DNA of 51,460 bases from an uncultured Collinsella sp. (GTDB lineage: Bacteria > Actinomycetota > Coriobacteriia > Coriobacteriales > Coriobacteriaceae). Positions within the stretch are counted from its first letter, which is position 1; each line of letters opens with the position of its first letter. Made by a program: the position numbers and the translations under genes. Location of the stretch: contig CATYJU010000011.1 in NCBI GenBank assembly GCA_958407995.1, positions 1-51,460 on the forward strand, read 5' to 3'. A model generated the notes under the pieces. That model was not told the origin of the DNA. It ran no database searches and saw only the letters and a program-made list of their open reading frames with translations. Of the stretch, positions 8,060 to 16,115 are shown one piece after another.

Positions 8060-9055
8060 TCAGGAGTCTGTGTAGGGTTTTGTGGTTGGTATACCGTAGC
8101 CGCGCATCATGGAGCCGAACGCTTTGACATCGAGGGTGTCTGAGAGCTTGAAATGAATGACGTTGTGGCCCATGGCACGCAGGTTCGCGTCGCGCACGAG
8201 GGCAGCTCGATAGGTTTTTGCCGCAGTATGTTCCGGATCATTTTGGGCATCGTCCTCAAACTTGCCTAGTCCATGCAGCTCAGCCAGCATCCAAGAGCCG
8301 TTTGGCATCTGCCAGCCGTAATCTGCCAAATAATAGCCGGCGTTTCCCGGTCGAGTGATTTCAACCTGAAGTTCGGGAGCGGCAACTCCCGCCAGAATCA
8401 TTGCCGCCCGTGCCTCGGATTCTCCACCGTTATCCGATCTGCCATCCATGTGTTCAAAAACGTCAAATGCGCGCGCGATGCCGTGCAGTCCGCGGCAGTT
8501 CGTTTGTGCATATGCACGCAATTCTTCACGCTCGACACCGTACTCACGAGCCAACCCGTCGACATAGCCTAGTGCATATCGAAAAGCGTTAGTTCGGGCG
8601 ATGTCGACCACCGTGCGATATGGATTCGTTAACGTAAAAGGACCGAGCTGCCATACGTCGCCCGGCCGCCAGCGTCGGTATTCAACGAATTCGTACATAT
8701 CGCGTCTGGTGGAACGCGGCAACAGCACTTGCACCTTGTCGAGAAGCGAATATGCAGAACCGATGCCATAGAGCAGTGCCGCCGTTGCTCCACAAAACAC
8801 GGCATTCGGTTCAACGACCGCAATAGCGGATGCCAATTGAAAGATGCGATCTTCGACGCCGAGGTCATTCCAATACGCGGGATCAGCGTAGACATGGTTG
8901 TAGAGTCGAATAATCATCTCTTTTTGCATGAGCGCGTAGGCACAGCGTTCATCCCATTTTTTGGTAGCTACAAACAGGTGCCCGCCATGATGGGCCTCGA
9001 ATAACCGGAAGAACAGCTCTAATTGCGGTTTGGTACAGCGTTTATCATGACTCAT
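8060..9055 (-). CDS. AbiEi-like / DUF559-like hypothetical protein
   Basis: 331 residues from ATG 9055 (MSHDKRC, preceded by GGGG at a good distance); an ATG at 9067 would add four residues. The N-terminal two thirds resemble AbiEi-type antitoxins: a winged-helix-like start, then AVFCGATAALLYGIG and RTVVDIARTNAFRYAL. The C-terminal part (ESEARAAMILAGV...YYLADYGW...MLAELHGLGKFED) resembles the restriction-endonuclease-like fold of DUF559, with acidic D and E spaced as in that family. There is no AbiEii toxin partner, so it is an orphan. Base composition is visibly less GC-rich than its neighbours, and two palindromic repeats flank it, which suggests acquisition. Its function is not known; the fold assignment is moderate. 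Confidence 0.6.
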   Translation of the reverse strand: MSHDKRCTKPQLELFFRLFEAHHGGHLFVATKKWDERCAYALMQKEMIIRLYNHVYADPAYWNDLGVEDRIFQLASAIAVVEPNAVFCGATAALLYGIGSAYSLLDKVQVLLPRSTRRDMYEFVEYRRWRPGDVWQLGPFTLTNPYRTVVDIARTNAFRYALGYVDGLAREYGVEREELRAYAQTNCRGLHGIARAFDVFEHMDGRSDNGGESEARAAMILAGVAAPELQVEITRPGNAGYYLADYGWQMPNGSWMLAELHGLGKFEDDAQNDPEHTAAKTYRAALVRDANLRAMGHNVIHFKLSDTLDVKAFGSMMRGYGIPTTKPYTDS

Positions 9056-9239
9056 TTTCGACCCCATGGTCTCGAGGGGGAGTGAATGACACTACGCTAT
9101 CCCATATTTGGCCCGCCTGACCTTGCCATGAACTGACCAAAAGCTTGACGGGGCAGGTCAGAGTCATGAGTCGTAGCCAAACATATCGGCAAACGGTTGA
9201 TTAGTGCCCCTCGGCGGCACTAAAAACCACCCTTACAGA

Positions 9240-9308
9240 AAGTTGCGGTGGAATAGTTCCTGAAAGGCTCGAATAAGCCTAAATCCAGGAACTATTTCAC
9301 CGCAACTT
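9240..9308. repeat. palindromic repeat, copy 2 (type I core)
   Basis: Arms AAGTTGCGGTGGAATAG (left) and the complement of AAGTTGCGGTGAAATAG (right), one mismatch, 27-bp spacer. It stands in the 298-bp gap between the AbiEi-like and PIN genes. The rest of that gap holds only an inverted repeat TAGTGCC/GGCACTA (about 9202-9222) and a weaker CTGACCTTGCC / GGGGCAGGTCAG pair; no gene is seen. Confidence 0.9.
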
Positions 9309-9353
9309 AAGAGGGGATGGGGCTGAGTGGCGGGCGATGCCGTTGCCTGTCGG

Positions 9354-9830
9354 TTAGTGGCGGGATTGGTGGCGGAGCTTGTCGATGGTGGAGTCGGTGC
9401 TTCGGCTGCGGGCTTCGGCGGCGCGGTCGCGGGCGTCGTCGGCGGTTTGGCGCTGGCGGCGGTAATCGATCATGCCTTGGATGATGGGCTTGCCAAAGCT
9501 CATGACATCATCGTTGTAGATGGCGGTTCGGGCTGCGAGGAGGCAGTCGGTAAAGTCCATATGGGTCTTGCCAAAGAGTTTGACGGCAAGGGCGACAACG
9601 GTGGGCTCGTCGACCATGACGTCATCGAGCAGCCTTTTCATGGCCGCAGCAATTTCAACGCGGGGAACCTTATAGACGTCGCGCAGCGTGACCACGACGC
9701 GCGTGATGATTTCGGGGTAGACGCGAGCGGTGCGCGTGGCGATGACCTTGGCGGCGCGCGGCGACAGGACCTCGTCGTCGTCGAGCAGATAGCGCAGGAT
9801 GACGGTCTCGTCGATGATGGTGCTACTCAT
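9354..9830 (-). CDS. PIN-domain toxin (VapC-like ribonuclease)
   Basis: 158 residues. The PIN fold acidic residues are visible: Asp7 in STIIDETVILRYLL, a Glu in RVYPEIITRVV, and Asp in KTHMDFTDCLLAAR. PIN toxins are Mg-dependent RNases, often cutting tRNA or rRNA. The C-terminal 35 residues are Arg/Asp-rich and look like an extension. Its start overlaps the stop of the upstream antitoxin gene by 8 bp, the usual toxin-antitoxin coupling. The unusual point is the partner: a RelB/DinJ-type antitoxin, not a VapB. The target is unknown. Confidence 0.8.
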   Translation of the reverse strand: MSSTIIDETVILRYLLDDDEVLSPRAAKVIATRTARVYPEIITRVVVTLRDVYKVPRVEIAAAMKRLLDDVMVDEPTVVALAVKLFGKTHMDFTDCLLAARTAIYNDDVMSFGKPIIQGMIDYRRQRQTADDARDRAAEARSRSTDSTIDKLRHQSRH

Positions 9831-10146
9831 GGATATCTACTTCCTCGGGACCCAAAACCGACTCGTCGCTTTCTGTGGCTAGGTATTCAATCCAGGCATT
9901 GCGCTCCTCGGAGCGGCGATTGGGGTCCCCATATGCTTTGAGCAGTCCATAGGCGGCCGTGCCGTCCTTGGAGCGCACGGCGACCGGCTGAAAGGGGAGC
10001 TTGCGCATCAAAATACTCTGCGCGACAAATAGACGGACAGCCTCGGCGAGCGATGTGCCCATTGCGTCGTAGAGACGCTCGGCATGCTGCTTGTCTTCCT
10101 CGCGAATGCGCACCTGCAGGATGGCTCGTTTTTGAGTCGATGACAT
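9823..10146 (-). CDS. RelB/DinJ-family antitoxin (ribbon-helix-helix)
   Basis: 107 residues from ATG 10146 (GGGAGG six bases upstream on the minus strand). The N-terminus ILQVRIREEDKQHAERLYDAMGTSLAEAVRLFVAQS is a ribbon-helix-helix DNA-binding domain (residues about 8-45) as in RelB/DinJ. The acidic C-terminus (ESDESVLGPEEVDIHE) would be the toxin-binding tail. RHH antitoxins repress their own promoter; a GGCTA-N4-TAGCC palindrome lies about 50 bp upstream. The toxin gene follows with an 8-bp overlap. Confidence 0.8.
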   Translation of the reverse strand: MSSTQKRAILQVRIREEDKQHAERLYDAMGTSLAEAVRLFVAQSILMRKLPFQPVAVRSKDGTAAYGLLKAYGDPNRRSEERNAWIEYLATESDESVLGPEEVDIHE

Positions 10147-10196
10147 CACTGGCCTCCCTTAATGAGCGTGCAATTTGAATAGTCAAATACAACATC

Positions 10197-10210
10197 GGCT
10201 AATAATAGCC
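10197..10210. promoter_or_regulatory. candidate operator of the toxin-antitoxin pair
   Basis: Perfect palindrome GGCTA-ATAA-TAGCC. On the minus strand it overlaps a possible -35 (TTGGCT) that stands 17 bp from TATTTG, so a bound antitoxin would block transcription. Assignment is inference. Confidence 0.4.
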
Positions 10211-10371
10211 AATCTTAAAACCACTACTTTATTGCACTAGAGTAATTGAGTGTAAACGATATTACAAACGAACTACATCCTTCAGAAACGAGCGTGAAAT
10301 CTCCCTTGGATGTACGCATGTAATACACTCACCTTTATAGCTTCTAGAGAATAATTCCAACCTGCCAAAAC

Positions 10372-10397
10372 CCCTGCAATACACCCGTATTGCAGGG
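10372..10397. promoter_or_regulatory. perfect palindrome CCCTGCAATA-N6-TATTGCAGGG
   Basis: Ten-bp perfect arms around CACCCG, about 180 bp before the first gene of the formate hydrogenlyase operon. No T-tract follows, so it looks more like a regulator site than a terminator. It differs from the E. coli FhlA site. Confidence 0.5.
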
Positions 10398-10500
10398 CCT
10401 ATGCTCAAGTTTGCCACCTGCAACTGCGTATATTTAACCTGTATATCGTTGGAGGAATTCTATCGAAGTGCCTGTTTCGCCGCATGCACTCGATACGCCG

Positions 10501-10551
10501 ATGCCGGACCACGGGCGGTCCGGGGCAACGTCGACAGGGTCTCTCCGGCAT
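10501..10551 (+). promoter_or_regulatory. structured leader with two competing stems before the formate hydrogenlyase operon
   Basis: CCGGACC (10504-10510) can pair perfectly with GGTCCGG (10517-10523). ATGCCGGA (10501-10508) can instead pair with TCCGGCAT (10544-10551). The two pairings share CCGGA and exclude each other. The second ends 7 nt before the AGGAGGG ribosome-binding site (10559-10565). No match to a known riboswitch class was recognised. Confidence 0.45.
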
Positions 10552-10575
10552 GGGATTCAGGAGGGAGTGAACAAC

Positions 10576-11094
10576 ATGGGCAATAAACGAGTCGTAGCCG
10601 ATTCCTCACGCTGCATTGGGTGCCAAACCTGTATGGCGGCGTGCATCGAGGCGCACGATATTCCCGGCAACATCGCCGCACCTCGCTTGCGCGTAACGCG
10701 CACCTACGAGATTTCCGCGCCGGTGGCATGTCACCACTGCGAGGACGCTCCGTGCGCCAAGGCCTGCCCCACGGGCGCCTTGTTCTTTGATCCAAAGAAC
10801 CATCGCATCGGCGTCAACGAGGACAACTGCATCGGCTGCAAGAGCTGCGTCATGGCATGCCCCTTTGGCGCCGTGAGCGTGGCGACCACGCAGGTCCCCG
10901 TCTTGATGGGTGACGTTCGCGTGGGTTCGCAGACTAAGAGCTTCGTGCTCAAGTGCGACCTGTGCGTGGACCGTCCCGGCGGTCCGGCGTGTGCCGAGGC
11001 GTGTCCGACCAAGGGCCTCACCCTGGTAGACGAGGAGCGTCTGGCAGAACTGACTGCCGAGCGTGCCCGCGCCACCATCGAAAACGAGGCGTAA
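10576..11094 (+). CDS. 4Fe-4S electron-transfer protein (HydN/HycB-like) of formate dehydrogenase H
   Basis: 172 residues with four [4Fe-4S] cysteine sets: CIGCQTCMAACIEAH, CHHCEDAPCAKACPTGA, CIGCKSCVMACPFGA and CDLCVDRPGGPACAEACP. This is the HydN/HycB layout and passes electrons from formate dehydrogenase towards the hydrogenase. It has no signal peptide, so it is cytoplasmic. ATG 10576 is ten bases after AGGAGGG; a GTG at 10567 is too close to that site. It is the first gene of the operon, 74 bp before fdhF; a second paralogue follows fdhF at 13470. Confidence 0.9.
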   Translation: MGNKRVVADSSRCIGCQTCMAACIEAHDIPGNIAAPRLRVTRTYEISAPVACHHCEDAPCAKACPTGALFFDPKNHRIGVNEDNCIGCKSCVMACPFGAVSVATTQVPVLMGDVRVGSQTKSFVLKCDLCVDRPGGPACAEACPTKGLTLVDEERLAELTAERARATIENEA

Positions 11095-11168
11095 GCGTCG
11101 GGCGACAGGCCCAACGATTGTCAAATAAGTACCGAGTATTCGGTAGCAGAGAAAGGAAGGAGGGTGTC

Positions 11169-13391
11169 ATGGAGAAGCATAAAGTGATCTGCCCGTACTG
11201 CGGCGCCGGTTGCCAGTTTAACCTCCTGGTCCAAAACGGCCAGGTCGTGGGTACCGAACCGCTCAACGGCATCACCAATCAGGGCGAGCTGTGCCTTAAG
11301 GGCATGAGCGGCTACGACTTCATCAACGACACCAAGATCTTGACTCCTCGCGTACTGCACCCGATGATCCGCCGCACCAAGGGCGCGGATCTTGAGCGCG
11401 TAAGCTGGGACGAGGCACTGGATTTCACCGCATCTAAGATGCAGGCCATAATTGACGAATATGGTCCTAACGCTGTCATGACCACCGGCTCTTCGCGAGG
11501 CGGCGGCAATGAGGCGAACTACGTCATGCAGAAGTTTACGCGTGCGTGCATCGGCACCCACAGCGTGGACAACTGCGCCCGTACTTGACACGGCCCTACT
11601 GTCCTCGGTCTGATGGACACGGTTGGTTCAGGTTGCATGTCATGCTCCATCCCCGGTATGGAGGATGCGGGCTGCATTTTCCTCTTCGGCTATAACCCTG
11701 CCGATTCGCACCCCATCGTCGCAAGGCGTATCGTGCGAGCCAAAGAAAAGGGTTGCAAGATCATCGTCGCCGACCCGCGCCATATCGAAACCGCGCGTAT
11801 CGCCGATCTCTACCTTCCGATCAAGAACGGTTGCAATGTTGCGTTCCTCAACGCCTTTGCCAACTGCTTGGTCAACGATGGCCTCTACGACAAGGAATTC
11901 GTCGCCGAGCATACGAACGGCTTTGACGAGTGGTGGGAGACCATCAAGAACTACACTCCCGAATCCGTACAGGACATCACGGGTGTCGAGCCCGCGTTGA
12001 TCCACCAAGCTGCCGAGATGTACGCCACGGCGAAGCCCTCTGCCATCATTGGCTGGGGTATGGGCGTATGCCAGCAGAAGCAGAACCTGAAGACGGTGCA
12101 CACCATCGCCTCCATCGCCTGCGTTGCCGGCCAGATCGGCAAACCCAATTCCGGCCTCGCGCCCGTGCGCGGTCAGAACAACGTCCAGGGCTCCTGCGAT
12201 ATGGGCATGCTGCCCAACCTGTACCCTGGCTACCAGAAAGTCACCGACCCCGCAGTGCGTGCCAAGTTTGCCAAGGCTTGGGGCGTGCCCGAGGAAAAGC
12301 TCCCGCTCGAGGAGGGCTACAAGCTCACCGACCTGGGCCACCTGGTCGACGAGGGCAAGGTGCACTGCTTCTACAACTACGGCGAGGACCCGGTGCAGAC
12401 CGAGCCCGATTCGGCCGGTATGCGCAAGACGCTCTCCGAGCTGGATCTGTTCATCTGCCAGGACATCTTTATGACGCAGACGACCATGCTCGCCGACGTC
12501 ATCCTGCCCGCTACCTCCTGGGGCGAGCACGAGGGTGTCTTTACTGCATCCGACCGTAGCTTCCAGCACTTTGACGCGGCTGTTCCGCCCAAGGGCGAGT
12601 GCCGTCACGACTGGGAGATCTTCGCGGACCTGTCCACGCGCATGGGCTATCCCATGCACTACGACAACACCGAGCAGATCTGGAACGAGTGCATTAGCCT
12701 GTGCCCCAACTTTGTGGGCGCGACCTACGAGAAGATGGCTCCCGAGGGCGGTTACGCCCAGTGGCCGGTCAAGAGCACCGATGTGAACGACCACGGTACG
12801 CCCGACATGTTCGCTGGTGGCAAGTTCACCACCAAGGACGGCCGCGCCAACCTGATGGCGCACGACTGGGAGGCGCCCTCCGAGCTTCCCGACGATGAGT
12901 ACCCGCTCATCCTGTGCACCGTCCGCGAGGTCGGTCACTACAGCTGCCGCTCGATGACCGGCAACTGCAAGACGCTGGCGCTGCTCGCTGACGAGCCCGG
13001 CTTTGTCCGCATGAATCCCGCGGACGCCGAGGCGCGCGGCATCAAGAACGGTGACATCGTCTCGATCCACAGCCGCCGCGGCCAGGTATACAGCCGTGCT
13101 GACGTGAGCGACCGCATCAACAAGGGTACGGTCTATATGACCTACCAGTGGTGGATCGGCAAGTGCAACGAGCTGACCATCCACAAGGTCGACCCGGTCT
13201 CGCACACGCCCGAGGACAAGTTCTCTGCCTGCCAGGTCGATCCAATCGCTGACCAGGTGTGGGCCGAGGGCGAGGTCGAGCGTCAGTACACCGAGCTCAA
13301 GCAGGCTCTGGTGGACGCTGCCGCTCCCCAGGACGTTGAGCCTGGTGCCGCCAAGTTCGACGACGAGACGCACGTGAACCAAATCGTGTAG
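11169..13391 (+). CDS. fdhF: formate dehydrogenase H, selenocysteine-containing
   Basis: Oxidises formate to CO2 at a bis-MGD molybdenum site. The frame from ATG 11169 passes an in-frame TGA (11586-11588) and ends at TAG 13391, 740 residues. TGA is codon 140, the same number as Sec140 of E. coli FdhF, in the context DNCARTUHGPTVLGL. The N-terminus holds a [4Fe-4S] motif (CPYCGAGCQF...GELCLKG); the middle has VFGYNPADSHPIV-like text (LFGYNPADSHPIVARR) and PVRGQNNVQGSCDMG; the C-terminal cofactor domain has HYSCRSMTGNCKTLA. Treating the TGA as a stop would give two false ORFs. Neighbours are the two 4Fe-4S proteins and the Hyf hydrogenase; mobA and the Sec genes are downstream. Confidence 0.97.
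11586..11622 (+). promoter_or_regulatory. bacterial SECIS element of fdhF
   Basis: Starting at the UGA, CACGGCCCTACTGTCCTC (18 nt) leads to an apical GGTCT (11607-11611) on a stem with TGTCC (11600-11604)/GGACA (11615-11619). Loop sequence and spacing equal the E. coli fdhF SECIS read by SelB. Confidence 0.9.
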
Positions 13392-13412
13392 TCCCGTTCT
13401 CGTTGGCTTTTT

Positions 13413-13447
13413 GGGCCGGGCGTCCCGTACGTTCGGGCGCCCGGCCC
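13413..13447 (+). terminator. intra-operon hairpin after fdhF
   Basis: Perfect 10-bp stem GGGCCGGGCG/CGCCCGGCCC, with an inner CCCG/CGGG, followed by GCTATTTT. It may partially terminate or stabilise the fdhF message before the hydrogenase genes. Confidence 0.6.
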
Positions 13448-13469
13448 GCTATTTTGAAAGGAAGTGGGG

Positions 13470-14087
13470 ATGAACCGCTTCATAGACATCAACCCGGAGA
13501 GGTGCATCGGTTGCGGAACATGCCAGTCCGCCTGTGCCGACGCCCACCGGATGCAGGGTCTTCAGGACACGCCGCGCCTGGCGCTCGTGAAGACCGGCGG
13601 CATTTCGGCCGCCCTTGCCTGCCACCATTGCGAGGGTGCCCCCTGCGCCGAGGTCTGCCCGGTGAATGCTATCGAGCACGATGGCGACCGCATCCACGTC
13701 AAGGAGCAGGAGTGCATCGGGTGCAGGCTGTGCGCCATCGCGTGCCCCTTCGGTGCCATCCATCCCGATGGCACGTCCATCGCCGGCGTCGCAGGCATGT
13801 GCGACCCGACACCGTCCTACCCCAAGTCCCTGAGCAGCCTGCTCACGTGGGCACCCGGTCAGTACACGTGCGCCGTCAAGTGCGACTTGTGTGCCTTCGA
13901 CCCGGACGGCCCCCACTGTGTGGCGGCGTGCCCCACCAAGGCGCTCACCGTCATGGGCGGCTCGGCCGATCGTGAGCTGGACGAGGCCAAGCGCCTGCGT
14001 TCGATCGAGAACGGTCCGGTTGTCGACGTGGCTGCTGTGGCTCAGGGTCTGTCCGAGAAAGCAGAAGGGAGCGTAAACAATGGATAG
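13470..14087 (+). CDS. hyfA: hydrogenase-4 component A, 4Fe-4S electron-transfer subunit
   Basis: 205 residues with four [4Fe-4S] motifs (CIGCGTCQSACADAH, CHHCEGAPCAEVCPVNA, CIGCRLCAIACPFGA, CDLCAFDPDGPHCVAACP). It carries electrons between formate dehydrogenase H and the hydrogenase module. Compared with the paralogue at 10576 it has an insertion after the third motif (SIAGVAGMCDPTPSYPKSLS). ATG 13470 follows GAAAGGAAG; a GTG at 13464 is possible. It overlaps hyfB by 8 bp. Confidence 0.88.
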   Translation: MNRFIDINPERCIGCGTCQSACADAHRMQGLQDTPRLALVKTGGISAALACHHCEGAPCAEVCPVNAIEHDGDRIHVKEQECIGCRLCAIACPFGAIHPDGTSIAGVAGMCDPTPSYPKSLSSLLTWAPGQYTCAVKCDLCAFDPDGPHCVAACPTKALTVMGGSADRELDEAKRLRSIENGPVVDVAAVAQGLSEKAEGSVNNG

Positions 14088-16098
14088 CATGACGCTGTTT
14101 ATCGCATCTCTTGCCGTCTCGTGCATCGGTGCGCTCGCCTCGGTTCTGCTGATTAAGTCCGACAACGCCGCCAAGACCGCCGGCTGCCTTATCGGCGCCG
14201 TCGCGGCCGTGCTGTCGTTCATCGCGGGCCTCGAGGCCGTGCTTGGCGACGTTTCGTCCCTCAACACGGTCTTCTTTTTCCCGTTCGCCCGTCTCGAGCT
14301 CTTGCTCAACGGCCTTGCGGGCCTGATCGTGGTCCTCATCTCAATCCTCGCCTTTGCGGGCTTCATCTACGGTCTGTCCTACTTCGATGAGTACCCGGGC
14401 AAGGTCGGGCGCGCCGGTTTCTTCATGAACACCTTCGTCGCCTCGATGATGCTCGTCATCACCGCCGACAACGTGTTCTGGTTCCTGGTCGCCTTTGAGC
14501 TCATGTCCCTTACGAGCTACTTCCTTGTCGTTATCGAGGAGAACAAGAACTCCATTAGGGGCGGTTGGCTCTACTTCGTCATCGCGCACGTGGGCTTTGT
14601 CCTTATCATGGCGAGCTTCCTGCTCATGACCAACGGCGTGGGCGGTTCCTTCAGCTTCAGTGATTTCCGTACGCATGACTTTGGACCCGCCGTCTCCTCC
14701 GCGTGCTTCGTCCTCGCGTTCTTCGGATTCGGCGCAAAGGCCGGTATCATCCCGCTGCACTCCTGGCTGCCCCAGGCGCACCCCGAGGCGCCGTCCAACG
14801 TGTCCGCCCTCATGTCCGGCGGCATGATCAAGATCGGCATCCTGGGAATCCTCAAGGTCGGTCTCGACCTGCTCGCGGGTTCGGGCGTCCAGCTCTGGTG
14901 GGGCCTCATGGTCCTGGTCTTCGGATCCATCTCGTCGGTCCTGGGCGTCGTCTACGCCCTCCACGAGCACGACATTAAGCGCCTGCTGGCCTACCACTCC
15001 GTCGAGAACATCGGCATCATCTTGCTCGGTGCCGGCGCGTCCATGACGGCGCACGCCCTGGGCAACGACGTCATCGCGACGATCGCGCTCATGGCCGCCC
15101 TCTACCACACGCTCAACCACGCCATGTTCAAGGGCGAGCTGTTCCTCGGCGCGGGCTCCCTGCTCTATGCCACGGGTACGCGCAACATGGAGAAGATGGG
15201 CGGCCTGTTCCGCCGTATGCCGGTCACGGCCGTCTGCTTCCTCATCGGTGCCCTTGCCATCTCGGCTATCCCGCCGCTCAACGGCTTCGTTTCCGAGTGG
15301 TTCACCTACCAGTCCCTGTTCAACATCTCGACGCTCTCCGACCCGGTCGTCATGGTGTTCGCCGTCGCCTCCGCGGCCGCCCTCGCCATCACCGGTGCCC
15401 TGGCCGTCACGTGCTTCGTGAAGGCCTACGGCGTCTCGTTCGCGAGCAGCCCTCGTTCCCAGGAGGCCGCGAACGCCAAGGAGTCCCCGGCTCCGATGTT
15501 GTTCTCGCAGATGCTCCTCGCGGCCATCTGCGTGGTGCTGGGAATCGGCTCTCCCGTCATCGCCCCGGTTCTGGGCGACGTCGCCCAGAGCGTGCTTGCC
15601 GGCTCTGCCATCACAGCCACCTCAGGCGTGTCTCTGGTGAACGAGATTTCCGGTGCCGCCACCTCCACCCCCGCGATCGCCATCGCGCTCGTGGTCCTCA
15701 CCGGCCTCGCGTTCGTGTTGAGGTCCTGCCTCGGCACCAAGGCCCCCGCTAAGAAGACCGACCCTTGGGCGTGCGGCTACGAGCCCAACGAGCACATGCC
15801 CGTCGTCGCCACGAGCTTCGCGTCAGACGTAGAGCTCTTCATGGGCCCGCTCTACACCCTGCGCGAGGTATGCACCAAGATCTGCTGGTCCATCGCGCAC
15901 GTGTTCCAGAAGCTCACCGGTGTCGCCCAGGGCGTTGAGCCCCTGCCCGACCGCTTCCTGGTCGATGCACCGAGCGAGGGTGCCGATAAGCTGGCCGGCC
16001 TCGCCTCCAAGATCGAGGGCGGCAACTACTCCGTATACATCTGCTACATCGTCGCGGCGCTCGTGGTCTTCCTCGTGCTCGCCGTGGTCATGGTCTAG
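14080..16098 (+). CDS. hyfB: hydrogenase-4 component B, antiporter-like proton-pumping subunit
   Basis: 672 residues, the same length as E. coli HyfB. A multi-pass membrane protein of the NuoL/M/N-Mrp family with the conserved Lys/His region FFGFGAKAGIIPLHSWLPQA (residues about 208-227) and YHTLNHAMFKGELFLGAGS. It is one of three antiporter-like subunits in this operon, the mark of the FHL-2 (Hyf) complex, thought to couple formate oxidation and hydrogen evolution to ion movement. A C-terminal hydrophilic loop carries KKTDPWACGYEPNEHMPV as in HyfB/HycC. It overlaps hyfA and is 17 bp before hyfC. Confidence 0.92.
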   Translation: MDSMTLFIASLAVSCIGALASVLLIKSDNAAKTAGCLIGAVAAVLSFIAGLEAVLGDVSSLNTVFFFPFARLELLLNGLAGLIVVLISILAFAGFIYGLSYFDEYPGKVGRAGFFMNTFVASMMLVITADNVFWFLVAFELMSLTSYFLVVIEENKNSIRGGWLYFVIAHVGFVLIMASFLLMTNGVGGSFSFSDFRTHDFGPAVSSACFVLAFFGFGAKAGIIPLHSWLPQAHPEAPSNVSALMSGGMIKIGILGILKVGLDLLAGSGVQLWWGLMVLVFGSISSVLGVVYALHEHDIKRLLAYHSVENIGIILLGAGASMTAHALGNDVIATIALMAALYHTLNHAMFKGELFLGAGSLLYATGTRNMEKMGGLFRRMPVTAVCFLIGALAISAIPPLNGFVSEWFTYQSLFNISTLSDPVVMVFAVASAAALAITGALAVTCFVKAYGVSFASSPRSQEAANAKESPAPMLFSQMLLAAICVVLGIGSPVIAPVLGDVAQSVLAGSAITATSGVSLVNEISGAATSTPAIAIALVVLTGLAFVLRSCLGTKAPAKKTDPWACGYEPNEHMPVVATSFASDVELFMGPLYTLREVCTKICWSIAHVFQKLTGVAQGVEPLPDRFLVDAPSEGADKLAGLASKIEGGNYSVYICYIVAALVVFLVLAVVMV

Positions 16099-16115
16099 AG
16101 AGGGGAGAGGATATT

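Larger units (their letters stand above)
10147..10575. other. intergenic control region between the toxin-antitoxin pair and the formate hydrogenlyase operon
   Basis: A 429-bp, comparatively AT-rich stretch with no credible gene. It contains the divergent control signals: the palindrome at 10197, a 10-bp-arm palindrome at 10372 and a structured leader at 10501-10551. A clear sigma54 promoter (TGGCAC-N5-TTGC) or sigma70 promoter for the rightward operon was not found. Confidence 0.6.

Noticed and set aside
9202..9222. Terminator TAGTGCC/GGCACTA
   Set aside because: On the plus strand A's follow the stem and on the minus strand the T's come before it, so it is not a Rho-independent terminator in either direction.
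7690..10150. Integrative element at the tRNA-Pro/Gly genes
   Set aside because: No integrase and no duplicated tRNA 3' end was found; only the small repeat-flanked cassette and a toxin-antitoxin pair.
10501..10551. Moco riboswitch
   Set aside because: The position is suggestive, but I could not match the conserved motif of the Moco RNA; kept only as an unclassified structured leader.
11586..11588. Premature stop making fdhF a pseudogene
   Set aside because: UGA is at the known Sec140 position with a SECIS and full Sec machinery.
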